Below are positions 26,808 to 35,920 of a stretch of 64,000 nt of DNA, one piece after another (the first letter of the stretch is position 1; every line of letters begins with the position of its first letter). The notes under the pieces are model-generated. The model ran no database searches, was not told the origin of the DNA, and saw only the letters and a program-made list of their open reading frames with translations. The position numbers were made by a program, and so were the translations under genes. The stretch comes from Scardovia inopinata JCM 12537 (GTDB lineage Bacteria > Actinomycetota > Actinomycetes > Actinomycetales > Bifidobacteriaceae): the NCBI RefSeq assembly GCF_001042695.1, contig NZ_AP012334.1:1054001-1118000 (forward strand), given 5' to 3'.

Positions 26808-28092
26808 TTTTCTTCCCGTGATTTTAGGCGGTGATGTGGGTGCTTATGCCCTGGCACGGGAGTTCAATGATGCGTATGGGGTAAAACCTATCCTTGTGAC
26901 CGCTTACAATCCCCTGCCTATCAGGGACACAGCCATTGCCCGCCGTCACTACTGCCCTGGTGCTGCTGAAGAAAAGCCTCTGGTGAATGATCTGGCCAGC
27001 CTGGGCCAGCAGCTCAAACAGGAGGATCCCAGCAGGATTTTGATTCTTATGGCCAACACCGAATGGCGTATTCAGGTCCTGGCCCGCAACCGGCAGAAAC
27101 TGGAAACGTGGTATCAGATTCCAATTCCCAGCCTGGAGACGATTGAAAAACTCAACGACAAGGAATCGTTTGAGAATCTCGCCCATCAGGTAGGAATTGA
27201 CACCCCCCTATCTTTTTATCAAGATTTTTCAGCCAGCGATCAGCCAGACTGGAAACCGCAGCCCCTTCCTCAGGAACTGGCCTTCCCCCTGGTAGCCAAG
27301 CCGGCCCAAAGTGCCGAATACGAACAGTTGATGTTTGAGGGAAGAAAGAAGGTGTATAGAATCTCCTCACAGGAAGAATTGGAGCACCTGTGGTCTACCC
27401 TGCGAAAGGCAGGATTCAGAGGGAAGTTCATTGCCCAGCAGCTGATTGAAGGCGACGATACCCAGATGTATTCCATCACTGCCTATGTAAACAAAAAGGG
27501 ATCCGTATCATTCATGGCCTCGGCACGAGTCTTGTTGGAAGAACACCATCCTGCCACCCTGGGCAATCCCTGCGCCATGATAACCACCCCTATCAGCCAC
27601 ATTCTTCAGCCAGCCAAGCGCCTGCTTGAATCTGTTGATTACCACGGCTTCGCCAATTTTGATGTAAAACAGGATCCCCACAGCGGCCGCTTCTATTTCC
27701 TGGAGGTCAATCCCCGAATTGGCCGTAACAGCTTCTACTGTCTGGGGGCCGGCATTAACCCCATGAAAGAAATGACCGATGACCTCCTGCAAGTCAGCCA
27801 GGAAGCAGACCAGGGGCAGAGCCCGATACAGAGTTCAGACGGACAGACCCGCGTAGCCAGCGGGGAAATTCTCTACTGTCTTATTCCCCACAGACTCTTA
27901 AAGAAATATATTCAGGATCCTGCCCTCCTGAACCAGGTAAATTCCCTGATCCGCTCCCATCGGACAGTCGACCCTCTTATCAACCCCAAGGATAGGTCTT
28001 TCAAGCGTAGGCTGTATCATTGGGAATCAGGAATAAGCCACTATCGCAAATTCCATGCCTATTATCCTAAGCCGACTGCAACAGGATTTTAG
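26800..28092 (+). CDS. ATP-grasp ligase, D-aspartate ligase-like
   Basis: 430 residues. The N-terminus FLPVILGGDVGAYALAREF resembles the beginning of the Enterococcus D-aspartate ligase, which activates the beta-carboxyl of D-Asp and joins it to the third stem residue. The ATP-grasp core is visible: FPLVAKPAQSAEY (ATP-binding Lys), GKFIAQQLIEGDDTQMYS, and the metal-binding FYFLEVNPRIGRNSFYC (Glu, Asn). The start overlaps the murE stop by 8 bp, so the two are translationally coupled. With the two FemAB genes downstream it is a candidate for the first bridge residue. Substrate is inference; other amino-acid ligases are possible. Confidence 0.8.
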   Translation: MINFLPVILGGDVGAYALAREFNDAYGVKPILVTAYNPLPIRDTAIARRHYCPGAAEEKPLVNDLASLGQQLKQEDPSRILILMANTEWRIQVLARNRQKLETWYQIPIPSLETIEKLNDKESFENLAHQVGIDTPLSFYQDFSASDQPDWKPQPLPQELAFPLVAKPAQSAEYEQLMFEGRKKVYRISSQEELEHLWSTLRKAGFRGKFIAQQLIEGDDTQMYSITAYVNKKGSVSFMASARVLLEEHHPATLGNPCAMITTPISHILQPAKRLLESVDYHGFANFDVKQDPHSGRFYFLEVNPRIGRNSFYCLGAGINPMKEMTDDLLQVSQEADQGQSPIQSSDGQTRVASGEILYCLIPHRLLKKYIQDPALLNQVNSLIRSHRTVDPLINPKDRSFKRRLYHWESGISHYRKFHAYYPKPTATGF

Positions 28093-28208
28093 ACAGGATT
28101 TTGGAGATATCCAGATATATCCGGTTAGGCCAGCCCATCCCGGAATTATCAGGAAAAGCTTCTGCACCAGGCGACAGCAGGATATCATCGCAGATGATGG
28201 GAGGACAC

Positions 28209-29222
28209 GTGTTTACGGCAACAGAAACAAACAGTAAGGAAAAGTGGCAGCAGGCTTGGGAGGTGCTCAGCGGCCATCCTCTTCAATCGTGGCAATGGGG
28301 ACAGCTGAAAACCCAGACCGGCCCGTGGGATGCTCATCGGATTATTATTACCGATGATTCAGGCAAAACGGTAGGCGGAGCTCAGATTCTGGTCCGCAGT
28401 CTGCCCTGGCCTTTCACTGCCATGTGTTATATTCCCCGCGGCCCTCTGGCTGCTCCAGGAACTCACCTAGCTGATATTGCTGATGTCTGCGCTGCCTGGT
28501 GTAAAAAAAATACCAGGGCTGTCAGTCTGAAAATTGATCCTGCTGTCACCAAAGCTGACTTAGGAAAAAATCTGTCTGCATCCTGGTCGAATGCCCCTAC
28601 CGTCCTGATAGCGAAAACGGCCACAATCCCCCTGACCGGCAGCCAGGATGAAATTATGCACAGCATTCATTCCAAGAAAGCCCGGCAGTATATTCGTAAA
28701 GCAACCAGAGAAGGCGTTGTCTGCCGACCTGCCCGCAGGGAAGATCTACCTGACATTCTTAACCTTTACCATCACACAGCAAACAATGATGGTTTTGCCC
28801 TCCATTCGGACGAGTTTTACAACCAAGCCTGGTCTGTCCTGGATGGAATTAACCAGGTATTTGTGGCTGAAGCTGAAGGAAAAATTCAGGCTTTCCTCTG
28901 GAATGCCACCAGTGGTGATACTGCTTTTGAACTCTGGGGAGCGGTCAGCGATCAAGGAAAGAAGCTCAGGGCCAACTATGCCCTCAAATGGACAGCAATC
29001 TGCGCTGCCAAAGACAGGGGCACCCGTCTGTATGATCTCAATGGCCTTCTCAATGATGGCATCAGCGACTTTAAACTGCTCTGGGTGTCGGAACCCACCT
29101 GGTGGATAGGAACCTTTGACCATCCCCTCAAACCCCTTGCAGGCCTGTGGAAGACAGCGATGCGTCTCCACAGCAAATGGAATCAAAGGAATGATGCACA
29201 GAAAAACACCAGTTCGGATTAA
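28209..29222 (+). CDS. FemAB/FemX-type peptidoglycan bridge aminoacyltransferase (first copy)
   Basis: 338 residues from GTG 28209, chosen for GGGAGGA 4-5 nt upstream and family length; the frame opens at 28101. The protein begins with the FemABX pattern LSGHPLQSWQWGQLK, then AMCYIPRGPLAAP, IHSKKARQYIRKATREGVVC (acceptor/lipid II region) and ends with YDLNGLLNDGISDFKLLWVS. Such enzymes move an amino acid from aminoacyl-tRNA onto the lipid II stem peptide in the cytoplasm. The amino acid cannot be told. It follows the ATP-grasp ligase by 116 bp. Confidence 0.88.
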   Translation: MFTATETNSKEKWQQAWEVLSGHPLQSWQWGQLKTQTGPWDAHRIIITDDSGKTVGGAQILVRSLPWPFTAMCYIPRGPLAAPGTHLADIADVCAAWCKKNTRAVSLKIDPAVTKADLGKNLSASWSNAPTVLIAKTATIPLTGSQDEIMHSIHSKKARQYIRKATREGVVCRPARREDLPDILNLYHHTANNDGFALHSDEFYNQAWSVLDGINQVFVAEAEGKIQAFLWNATSGDTAFELWGAVSDQGKKLRANYALKWTAICAAKDRGTRLYDLNGLLNDGISDFKLLWVSEPTWWIGTFDHPLKPLAGLWKTAMRLHSKWNQRNDAQKNTSSD

Positions 29223-29329
29223 TTCTTCTTCAGGTGCTTCTGCTATAACTGCACAGGTGGCTGATAGCAGCCGCCATCATACATAAGTGCAAAACTACAA
29301 GGCTCATATAAACAGCAAAAGGGGAAGCT

Positions 29330-30349
29330 ATGAGTATGTTTCTTGTCAGGACAGTGTCTGAACAGGAATATAAGAAGCTAATTTCCGCCGCTGAGGTTTC
29401 TGTCCCCATTGAACAGACCCCACTCTGGGCAAGATATCAAGCCACTATTCAGGACCGTAAACCCTGGCGTTTTCTGGCTGTATATAATAAAACCCGTCCC
29501 ATAGCTGTGCTCAGTCTCATCCGCTATTCGACCCACGGCTATCATTTCCTGCGGGCAGCACACGGACCGGTTTACCTGGATCAGAACAAACAAGCCAGTG
29601 CCTCCACGGAATCGAATCTGGCAGATGCCCTCCTGGCTTACACTCGTTCTGAGGCCTCTGATGCTGTTTTTATTCGCATGGCTTCCCGCTGTGACTTGAG
29701 GCAAAGCAGGCCTGTCCTGTCCAGCATACCGTATGATCAGACTGTTGTTATTGACACCACAGGAAGCAGTGACGATATTCTGTCCAGGATGAAAAGGCGG
29801 GGGCGGCGGGATGTACGCAAGTCTCTGCGGGAGTGCCCGGCAATCTGTGCCGATGAGACCGAGCAGGCAAGCAGGGATTTTTCTGACTACTATGCAGTTT
29901 TAGAAGATACGGGACAGAGGGATGGTTTCGAACCAGCACCAATGAGTGACTACTCCACCATGATTTCTGCTCTGGGGCCCAATCACTGCCGGGTGTATGC
30001 AGCCCGCTTGGACGGCAAAGTTATTGCCTGGTCACTGGTAACCATTAATGGAAACCGAGCAGTGCGCTATTATGCAGCAATGATGTCCCAGACCCGTAAA
30101 ATGCATGTAACCGACCGGCTGCTCTTTGAAGAATGCTGCCTCTTGTCCCGCAGGGGAATTACCCGCTATGATCTCATGGGGATTGGCAGCGATTTCTCCC
30201 CCAGCCTTAAAGGGCTCAACGAATTCAAGACCAAGTTTACTACGGAGACCACAGCCGTGAGTCCGGAACGCGATTTCCCCATACACAAGATTGCCTTCTC
30301 TATCCTGTCAGGATTGCAAAAGCTGCGCGGCCGCAGAGGCAAAGATTAA
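29330..30349 (+). CDS. FemAB/FemX-type peptidoglycan bridge aminoacyltransferase (second copy)
   Basis: 339 residues, starting at an ATG with AAGGGG upstream. Motifs parallel the first copy: EQTPLWARYQATIQDRKPW, FLRAAHGPVYLDQ, ILSRMKRRGRRDVRKSLREC, and a C-terminal YDLMGIGSDFSPSLKGLNEF. The two copies are clearly diverged, so they may add different residues in order to the interpeptide bridge. Gap to the previous gene is 107 bp, so it is likely in the same operon. Convergent with smc. Confidence 0.88.
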   Translation: MSMFLVRTVSEQEYKKLISAAEVSVPIEQTPLWARYQATIQDRKPWRFLAVYNKTRPIAVLSLIRYSTHGYHFLRAAHGPVYLDQNKQASASTESNLADALLAYTRSEASDAVFIRMASRCDLRQSRPVLSSIPYDQTVVIDTTGSSDDILSRMKRRGRRDVRKSLRECPAICADETEQASRDFSDYYAVLEDTGQRDGFEPAPMSDYSTMISALGPNHCRVYAARLDGKVIAWSLVTINGNRAVRYYAAMMSQTRKMHVTDRLLFEECCLLSRRGITRYDLMGIGSDFSPSLKGLNEFKTKFTTETTAVSPERDFPIHKIAFSILSGLQKLRGRRGKD

Positions 30350-30418
30350 AAAAGCCAGATGGCCAGAATTAGACTCAAGCCAGAATTAGACTCAGGCAAG
30401 AGCCGAGCGCAAAAAGAC

Positions 30419-33400
30419 TCACTTTTCCTGTAAAGGCATAGTTCCCTGTTTAAGCTTCTGGGAGACCACAGCCGTCACCCCGTCCGACCGCATGGTAACG
30501 CCATAAAGGGCATCGGCAATACTCATCGTTCTTTGCTGATGGGTAATAATAATCAACTGAGACCGCAGACGCAAGGCATTGAGGGCGTCCAGAAGACGGG
30601 TCAGATTAATGTCATCCAAGGCTGCTTCAACCTCATCCAGGATGTAAAAAGGACTGGGTCTGGCAGTGAAGATAGCAAAAAGCAGGGCCAAGGCTGTTAA
30701 TGACCTCTCCCCTCCGGACAGGAGAGTCAGCTGCTTAACCCTCTTGCCGGCCGGGCTGGCCTCAACAATCACGCCAGTTGTCAGCAAATCATCCGGATTC
30801 TCCAGAACCAGCCTGCCCTTTCCTCCCGGGAAGAGGGTTCCAAACACCTTCTCAAAAGCAGCGGCAGTGTCGTCAAAAGCTTCCTTAAAAACGGTAATCA
30901 TGGTGGAATCCAGGTCAGAAATTAGCTTAAGAAGATCATCCCGGGACGAGGCCACATCTTTGCGCTGCTGATTCAAATAACGGTGCCGGGTCTCCAGAGC
31001 ATCGTACTCCTCTGTAGCCAAAGGATTGATCTTCCCCAAGGCGGCCAGATCCCTCCGGGCTTTAGCCAACCTCTTTTCCTGCTCCTGCCGGTCATAATCC
31101 ACCGTCTTAAAATGAGAGCGCAGAGCCTGAGCATCAGACAAGTCCACCTGCTGAGAATCCTGCTGCGATTCTTGCAGCCTTCCTTCCCCATTGTCCTGGT
31201 CAGAATCCTCTTCAGGGTCATCACTGCCAGTGGCGTCCCGGTCACCTGACTCCAGGGGGATGGGTCGTCCCGAATCATCTAAAAGAGGAACGGGGAGAGA
31301 AGGATTGTACGACTGCATAAGTTCTTCCAGGCTCAAACCCAAATCGTCCAGCGCCTTCTGTGAAATCTGTCCATACTGAGCAGCCACCCGCTCCCGATGA
31401 ACATCCAGATCATGTTCTTTCTTGCGCAGATCATCCACAACCGGTTCCAGACTGTTGCGATGAGATCTAAGAGCGGTTAACTCACTGTCATGGCTGGAAG
31501 CCTCTTTCTGCAAATCCTGCCGACGATGGGAAACCCGGTTTATATGCACCAGCAAAGCCTGAGCCGCGGCCTGAGCCTGGAGCCCCAGAAGTTCGGCCTT
31601 ACCCGCCTCCTCCCTGCGGGTTGCGTTCTCCTTTTCAATCCGCTCCCGGCGGATTTTAGCCTGGCGGGCATTATCGGTCAGGAGGGAGGCCTGTCTCAGA
31701 TAGGACTGATATTTACGGTTAGCTTCAGTCCAAGCAATCTTGGCAGCAACTTCCTTCTCCCTCTCCTGGGACAAAAGGGTTTCCATCTGTCTTTCGCGCT
31801 CAGCAAGGTCATCCGTCGATACACCAGACTGATCAGCCTGGCTGACAGCCTGCAGCTGGCCTCGAAGATCATCAAGAGTCTGATCGTAGGACTCTTCTTC
31901 AGCATCTAATGACCGGGTACGATCCCTCAGCTGAGAAATCCTCTGCTTAATGCTGTCAATAGACTGACCTGTTTCCGCCTTATCTCTGCGAGCCTGCTGA
32001 CGCCGTTCCTTTGTACGAATCAGGACAGTTTTGGCCTGTTCTTCCTGCTGACGCAGATCCCTGTAATTTTGATCTTCCTGCGTGATATGGGCATCAAGGT
32101 CAGTCAGACGCTCCTCAAAGGAAGCACACTCAGCCAAGGCCCTCTCTGCCCGGGCAGCCAGGCTCAAATCACTGGGAGACTTAGTAGAACCGCCTACCCC
32201 GCCCAGGGAAGTCACCAATTCTCCATCGGCAGTAGCTACCTGGAAAGGCCAGGAATGTGGCCGATCTCTCTTAACCTCCGCCAGCTCAAGCGCCTGCTGA
32301 GCCTGGTCAAGGGTAGGAGCAAGAGCTACATCGCTGAGCAGAACCGCCAAAGAAGAGAGAACCCCCTGAGCCACTGTTCGATCTGGACAAGAAGGATTGG
32401 GATGAATAACCTGCACAGCAGGCAGAAGACCAGGAACAGCGAATTTACTGTCCTGTTCAGCTGCTTCTCTGTGACTGTCCCTGTCTTCCCCTTCCCGGGC
32501 AGAAAGAACAACAGTCCTGCCCATACCTTCTTTCCTGGCCGCAGTCAGTGTCTGGGAAACAGCAGGGTAATCAGGAACTACGATGGCGCTGGCAAAGGGC
32601 CCCAAAGCTCTGGACACCGCTTCTTCCCAGCCCTGATCTATGTGAATATACTGGGACAAACGACCTAAAACAGGCAGATCCTGGTGGTGTTCCAAGTCAG
32701 CAGTACTGCCGCGGGACTTGAGGGTATCGGTCAAAGCGTCAGCCTTGGCTTTCAAGGAAATAATCCTGGATTCCACCTGCCTGTGCTCTTCCTTACTGCG
32801 ATCCAACCGTGTCCTGGCCTGATCAACCTTCTGCCTAATCTCCTGAAGGTTAGTTTCCGCAGAATTATCGTCCTGGTCAGTCTGCTCATCCAGGGAAGCC
32901 ATATGGTCTTGAGCCTGCTGGAGCTGCTTAGCAAAAGCTTCGCGCTGGTTATCCAAATCCTTGCGTCGGGAGGCAAGAGCTTGTTTCTGCCCTTCCTGCC
33001 TGGCCAGCATTTCTCTGATACTGGCTATATGGGCATCTTTCTCCTGGGCACTCTTGCGCAGCTGGGTGATCATCTGCCGCAGGGAAGCCAGTTGCTTCTC
33101 TCTTGCTGCTCTCACCTCGGTCTGCTTATCCAAAGTCAGACGGGAATCCTCGCTCAGTTTTTTCTCTTCCTCTGCCTGTTCATTCAGTTCTTCAGCCCTT
33201 TTCAGAAGGATTTCGGGGTCTTCCGAGCCAATTGGGACAATCTGAGACAACCAGGATCGGGATCGTTCTGCTGCCAAAGCTGACAAAGATTTGAACCGCT
33301 CCTCAATTTGAGACATAGCCTGCCAGGTACGGTTGATGGAATCAATGGCAGGACTGGATTTGCTGGCTAAGTCTTCCAGATGCTCAATACGAATCTTTAT

Positions 33401-34192
33401 TTCAGCCAGTTCCTGCTGCTGTTCAGCCAACTGAGCGCGAATTGCAGCCAGATCATGGCGGAGGCTGTCTCTGCTGTGGGTAATCTGAAGGGCATCATCG
33501 GCATAGAGGCGGCTCATGGCATCTCTGAGACTGATCTGAATGCTGTCTGCCCGGCGGGACACACGGGCTTGCCGGCGAAGAGGGCCCAGCTGCCTGTGGA
33601 TCTCCTGAAGAAGATCGTCCACTCTGTCTAAATTTTCCTGAGTCCCCTGAAGTTTGCGCAGAGCACGTTCCTTACGCTTGCGATGTTTAAGAATCCCTGC
33701 CGCTTCTTCAATGAAAGCCCGGTTATCAGCCGGGGTTGCCCTCAGAATGGAATCAAGTCTCCCCTGGCCTACCACCACATGCATATGAGAGCCCAGGCCA
33801 GTATCGCTTAAGAGCTCCTGAACATCCAGAAGGCGGACAGGGGAACCATTAATGGCATATTCGGACCCTCCATTGCGGAAGATCGTCCGGCTGATAGTGA
33901 CTTCTGAATAATCGATATCCAAAGTCCCATCGGAGTTGTCAATGGTCAGGGAAACCTGGGCACGCCCCAAGGGAGATCGGGAAGAAGTACCTGCAAAAAT
34001 TACATCCTCCATGGAGGTTCCCCTCAGAGTCTTTGCCCCCTGCTCCCCCATAACCCAGGCCAGGGCGTCCACAATATTGGACTTACCAGACCCATTAGGT
34101 CCTACAACCGCTGTGATTCCTGGCTCAAAGCGCAGGGTCGTGGCGTTGGCAAACGATTTGAAACCTCGTAGGGTCAGCTCTTTGACATACAT
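30419..34192 (-). CDS. smc: Chromosome segregation ATPase SMC
   Basis: Full-length SMC, 1257 residues, condenses and segregates the chromosome. N-terminal head with Walker A VVGPNGSGKSNIVDAL and GEQGAKTLRG, a long coiled coil (about 165-510), a hinge (about 510-690, GRLSQYIHIDQGWEEAVSRA), a second coiled coil (about 690-1080) with an acidic insertion DATGSDDPEEDSDQDN, and a C-terminal head with LLSGGERSLTALALLFA and Walker B FYILDEVEAALDD. It begins 4 bp after the folC stop. No scpA/scpB lies in the window. Confidence 0.96.
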   Translation of the reverse strand: MYVKELTLRGFKSFANATTLRFEPGITAVVGPNGSGKSNIVDALAWVMGEQGAKTLRGTSMEDVIFAGTSSRSPLGRAQVSLTIDNSDGTLDIDYSEVTISRTIFRNGGSEYAINGSPVRLLDVQELLSDTGLGSHMHVVVGQGRLDSILRATPADNRAFIEEAAGILKHRKRKERALRKLQGTQENLDRVDDLLQEIHRQLGPLRRQARVSRRADSIQISLRDAMSRLYADDALQITHSRDSLRHDLAAIRAQLAEQQQELAEIKIRIEHLEDLASKSSPAIDSINRTWQAMSQIEERFKSLSALAAERSRSWLSQIVPIGSEDPEILLKRAEELNEQAEEEKKLSEDSRLTLDKQTEVRAAREKQLASLRQMITQLRKSAQEKDAHIASIREMLARQEGQKQALASRRKDLDNQREAFAKQLQQAQDHMASLDEQTDQDDNSAETNLQEIRQKVDQARTRLDRSKEEHRQVESRIISLKAKADALTDTLKSRGSTADLEHHQDLPVLGRLSQYIHIDQGWEEAVSRALGPFASAIVVPDYPAVSQTLTAARKEGMGRTVVLSAREGEDRDSHREAAEQDSKFAVPGLLPAVQVIHPNPSCPDRTVAQGVLSSLAVLLSDVALAPTLDQAQQALELAEVKRDRPHSWPFQVATADGELVTSLGGVGGSTKSPSDLSLAARAERALAECASFEERLTDLDAHITQEDQNYRDLRQQEEQAKTVLIRTKERRQQARRDKAETGQSIDSIKQRISQLRDRTRSLDAEEESYDQTLDDLRGQLQAVSQADQSGVSTDDLAERERQMETLLSQEREKEVAAKIAWTEANRKYQSYLRQASLLTDNARQAKIRRERIEKENATRREEAGKAELLGLQAQAAAQALLVHINRVSHRRQDLQKEASSHDSELTALRSHRNSLEPVVDDLRKKEHDLDVHRERVAAQYGQISQKALDDLGLSLEELMQSYNPSLPVPLLDDSGRPIPLESGDRDATGSDDPEEDSDQDNGEGRLQESQQDSQQVDLSDAQALRSHFKTVDYDRQEQEKRLAKARRDLAALGKINPLATEEYDALETRHRYLNQQRKDVASSRDDLLKLISDLDSTMITVFKEAFDDTAAAFEKVFGTLFPGGKGRLVLENPDDLLTTGVIVEASPAGKRVKQLTLLSGGERSLTALALLFAIFTARPSPFYILDEVEAALDDINLTRLLDALNALRLRSQLIIITHQQRTMSIADALYGVTMRSDGVTAVVSQKLKQGTMPLQEK

Positions 34193-34195
34193 CCG

Positions 34196-35824
34196 CTATT
34201 TATCCCCGTCCGTCAGACCATCGTGCAAGACTTCCTGCAGATACCGAGACACGGCAGATAAGGTGTCATCATCATCGCCACTGGTATCATCGCTATCAGC
34301 ACCCTGCCTGATATTATCACCCTGCCCCGGCTCTTGACTTCCTGCAGAAGCCGTAAGGCCAACAGAAACAGCCGTCTGAGACCTGTCTTCCTGGTTGGCA
34401 GTCAAATCCCTGGCACGCTGTTCCACTGTTTTAGCCAACTCCTGATTGGGCTTTTCCTCCAGGAGAGTCCGGGCATCTCCCACAGTAACAAAACTGCCAA
34501 AGATTACAATCCCGTGCCCATAACCTACACCCAGATCATCATCCACATCTACCAAATTGACAGCGGTCTGTATAGCGTCGGGCAGGGAATCCTGACGTAT
34601 GACCCTGTCGGGTCCGAACACATCCTGAGCAATCTTTTCCAGCTGATCTACCGACATAACTCTCTGTGTCCACGAATTCTCAGTTACAATGATTTTGTCC
34701 AGTACCGGCTCCATTATTCCCAGGACAGCTTCCACATCCTTATCTTTCATCATGGAAACCACACCTACGATCTGCTTAAAATCGAAGTTCTCTTCCAAAG
34801 CCTCTCTGACAGCGCTGACTGCCTGTACATTATGACCTCCATCCAGAATGATGGTTGGGGAAGAACGAATAATTTCCAATCTACCTGGAACTTTTACCGT
34901 CTGCAAAGCCTGGGAAACTATATCATTATTCAGCTGACCACTCACAGGAATAACAGCCTCTGCTGCTGACAAAGCAGCCAGGGCATTATGAGCCTGATGA
35001 GAACCAAACAGGGAAATAGGAAGATCCTGGTATGTCCCCTGGCTGGTCTGTAGGGTAGCCATCTGCCCGCCGACCGCAGGAACTCGGGAAAGAACCTGGA
35101 TCTCCTGCCCGTCATGCAGAACCGCCCTGGCACCTATTTCTGAAGCCTGGTCGTCAATAATAGACAGAACGGATTCATGGGTTTGAGGGCCGACAACCAC
35201 CAGAGAGCCAGGCTTGATAATGCCGACCTTCTCCCGGGCAATATCCTCCACTGTACTCCCCAGCCACTGGGTATGATCCAGATCAACCGGACCAATAACC
35301 GCCGCATCTGCAGTCACCACATTAGTGGCATCCCAGCGACCCCCCATGCCTACTTCCATAATGGCAACATCCACTGGAGCGTCAGCAAAAGCCCAGATTG
35401 CCATAGTGGTCAGGACCTCAAAAAAGCTCATGCGGGGGCCGCTGTCAGCAAGGCTTGCAGCATCAACCATATCAATAAAATCTTTGACCTGGACATACAG
35501 GTCTGCAAACTGCTCATCACTGACCCGCTGACCATCAATAGCAATGCGCTCGGTTATTGACTGCACATGAGGAGAAGTATAAAGCCCGGTTCGAAGCCCA
35601 TACGCACGGCAGATGGATTCAGCCATCTTGGCGGTTGACCCCTTGCCATTTGTTCCTGTGATATGAACTACACGGAAAGATTTCTCAGGATGACCCATAA
35701 AGTCCAGAACCATCTTCATACGGTCAAGTGATGGGTCGAAATCATGCTCAGGCGAGCGAGACATGATTTCCCTGTACACCTGATCAATTGTTCTGCTGAA
35801 ATCTTGTGGAAACTCCTGTGACAT
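34196..35824 (-). CDS. folC: Folylpolyglutamate synthase / dihydrofolate synthase
   Basis: Adds glutamate to dihydropteroate and to folates, using ATP. 542 residues: P-loop VVHITGTNGKGSTAKM, the omega-loop region YTSPHVQSITERIAI, MEVGMGGRWDATNVV, DLDHTQWLGSTVEDIAREKVGI, and a C-terminal Mur-ligase-type domain with IILDGGHNVQAVSAV and VIFGSFVTVGDAR. The last 80 residues (QEDRSQTAVSVG through SDDTSGDDDDTLSA) are a low-complexity acidic extension beyond the family's usual length. It is immediately upstream of smc, and divergent from the aminopeptidase gene. Confidence 0.94.
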   Translation of the reverse strand: MSQEFPQDFSRTIDQVYREIMSRSPEHDFDPSLDRMKMVLDFMGHPEKSFRVVHITGTNGKGSTAKMAESICRAYGLRTGLYTSPHVQSITERIAIDGQRVSDEQFADLYVQVKDFIDMVDAASLADSGPRMSFFEVLTTMAIWAFADAPVDVAIMEVGMGGRWDATNVVTADAAVIGPVDLDHTQWLGSTVEDIAREKVGIIKPGSLVVVGPQTHESVLSIIDDQASEIGARAVLHDGQEIQVLSRVPAVGGQMATLQTSQGTYQDLPISLFGSHQAHNALAALSAAEAVIPVSGQLNNDIVSQALQTVKVPGRLEIIRSSPTIILDGGHNVQAVSAVREALEENFDFKQIVGVVSMMKDKDVEAVLGIMEPVLDKIIVTENSWTQRVMSVDQLEKIAQDVFGPDRVIRQDSLPDAIQTAVNLVDVDDDLGVGYGHGIVIFGSFVTVGDARTLLEEKPNQELAKTVEQRARDLTANQEDRSQTAVSVGLTASAGSQEPGQGDNIRQGADSDDTSGDDDDTLSAVSRYLQEVLHDGLTDGDK

Positions 35825-35920
35825 AATCCTTGAGTTTAAGCCAATAAGGGGACTTGTTTATCGTCAGTCCCGCCTAAGATAAAAGCATAAAACAGCTAGT
35901 ACATTTTTTAAGGAGATTAT

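Noticed and set aside
32069-33283. Two plus-strand frames of 199 codons each opposite smc
   Set aside because: Both are shadows of the SMC coiled coil and have no independent start signals.
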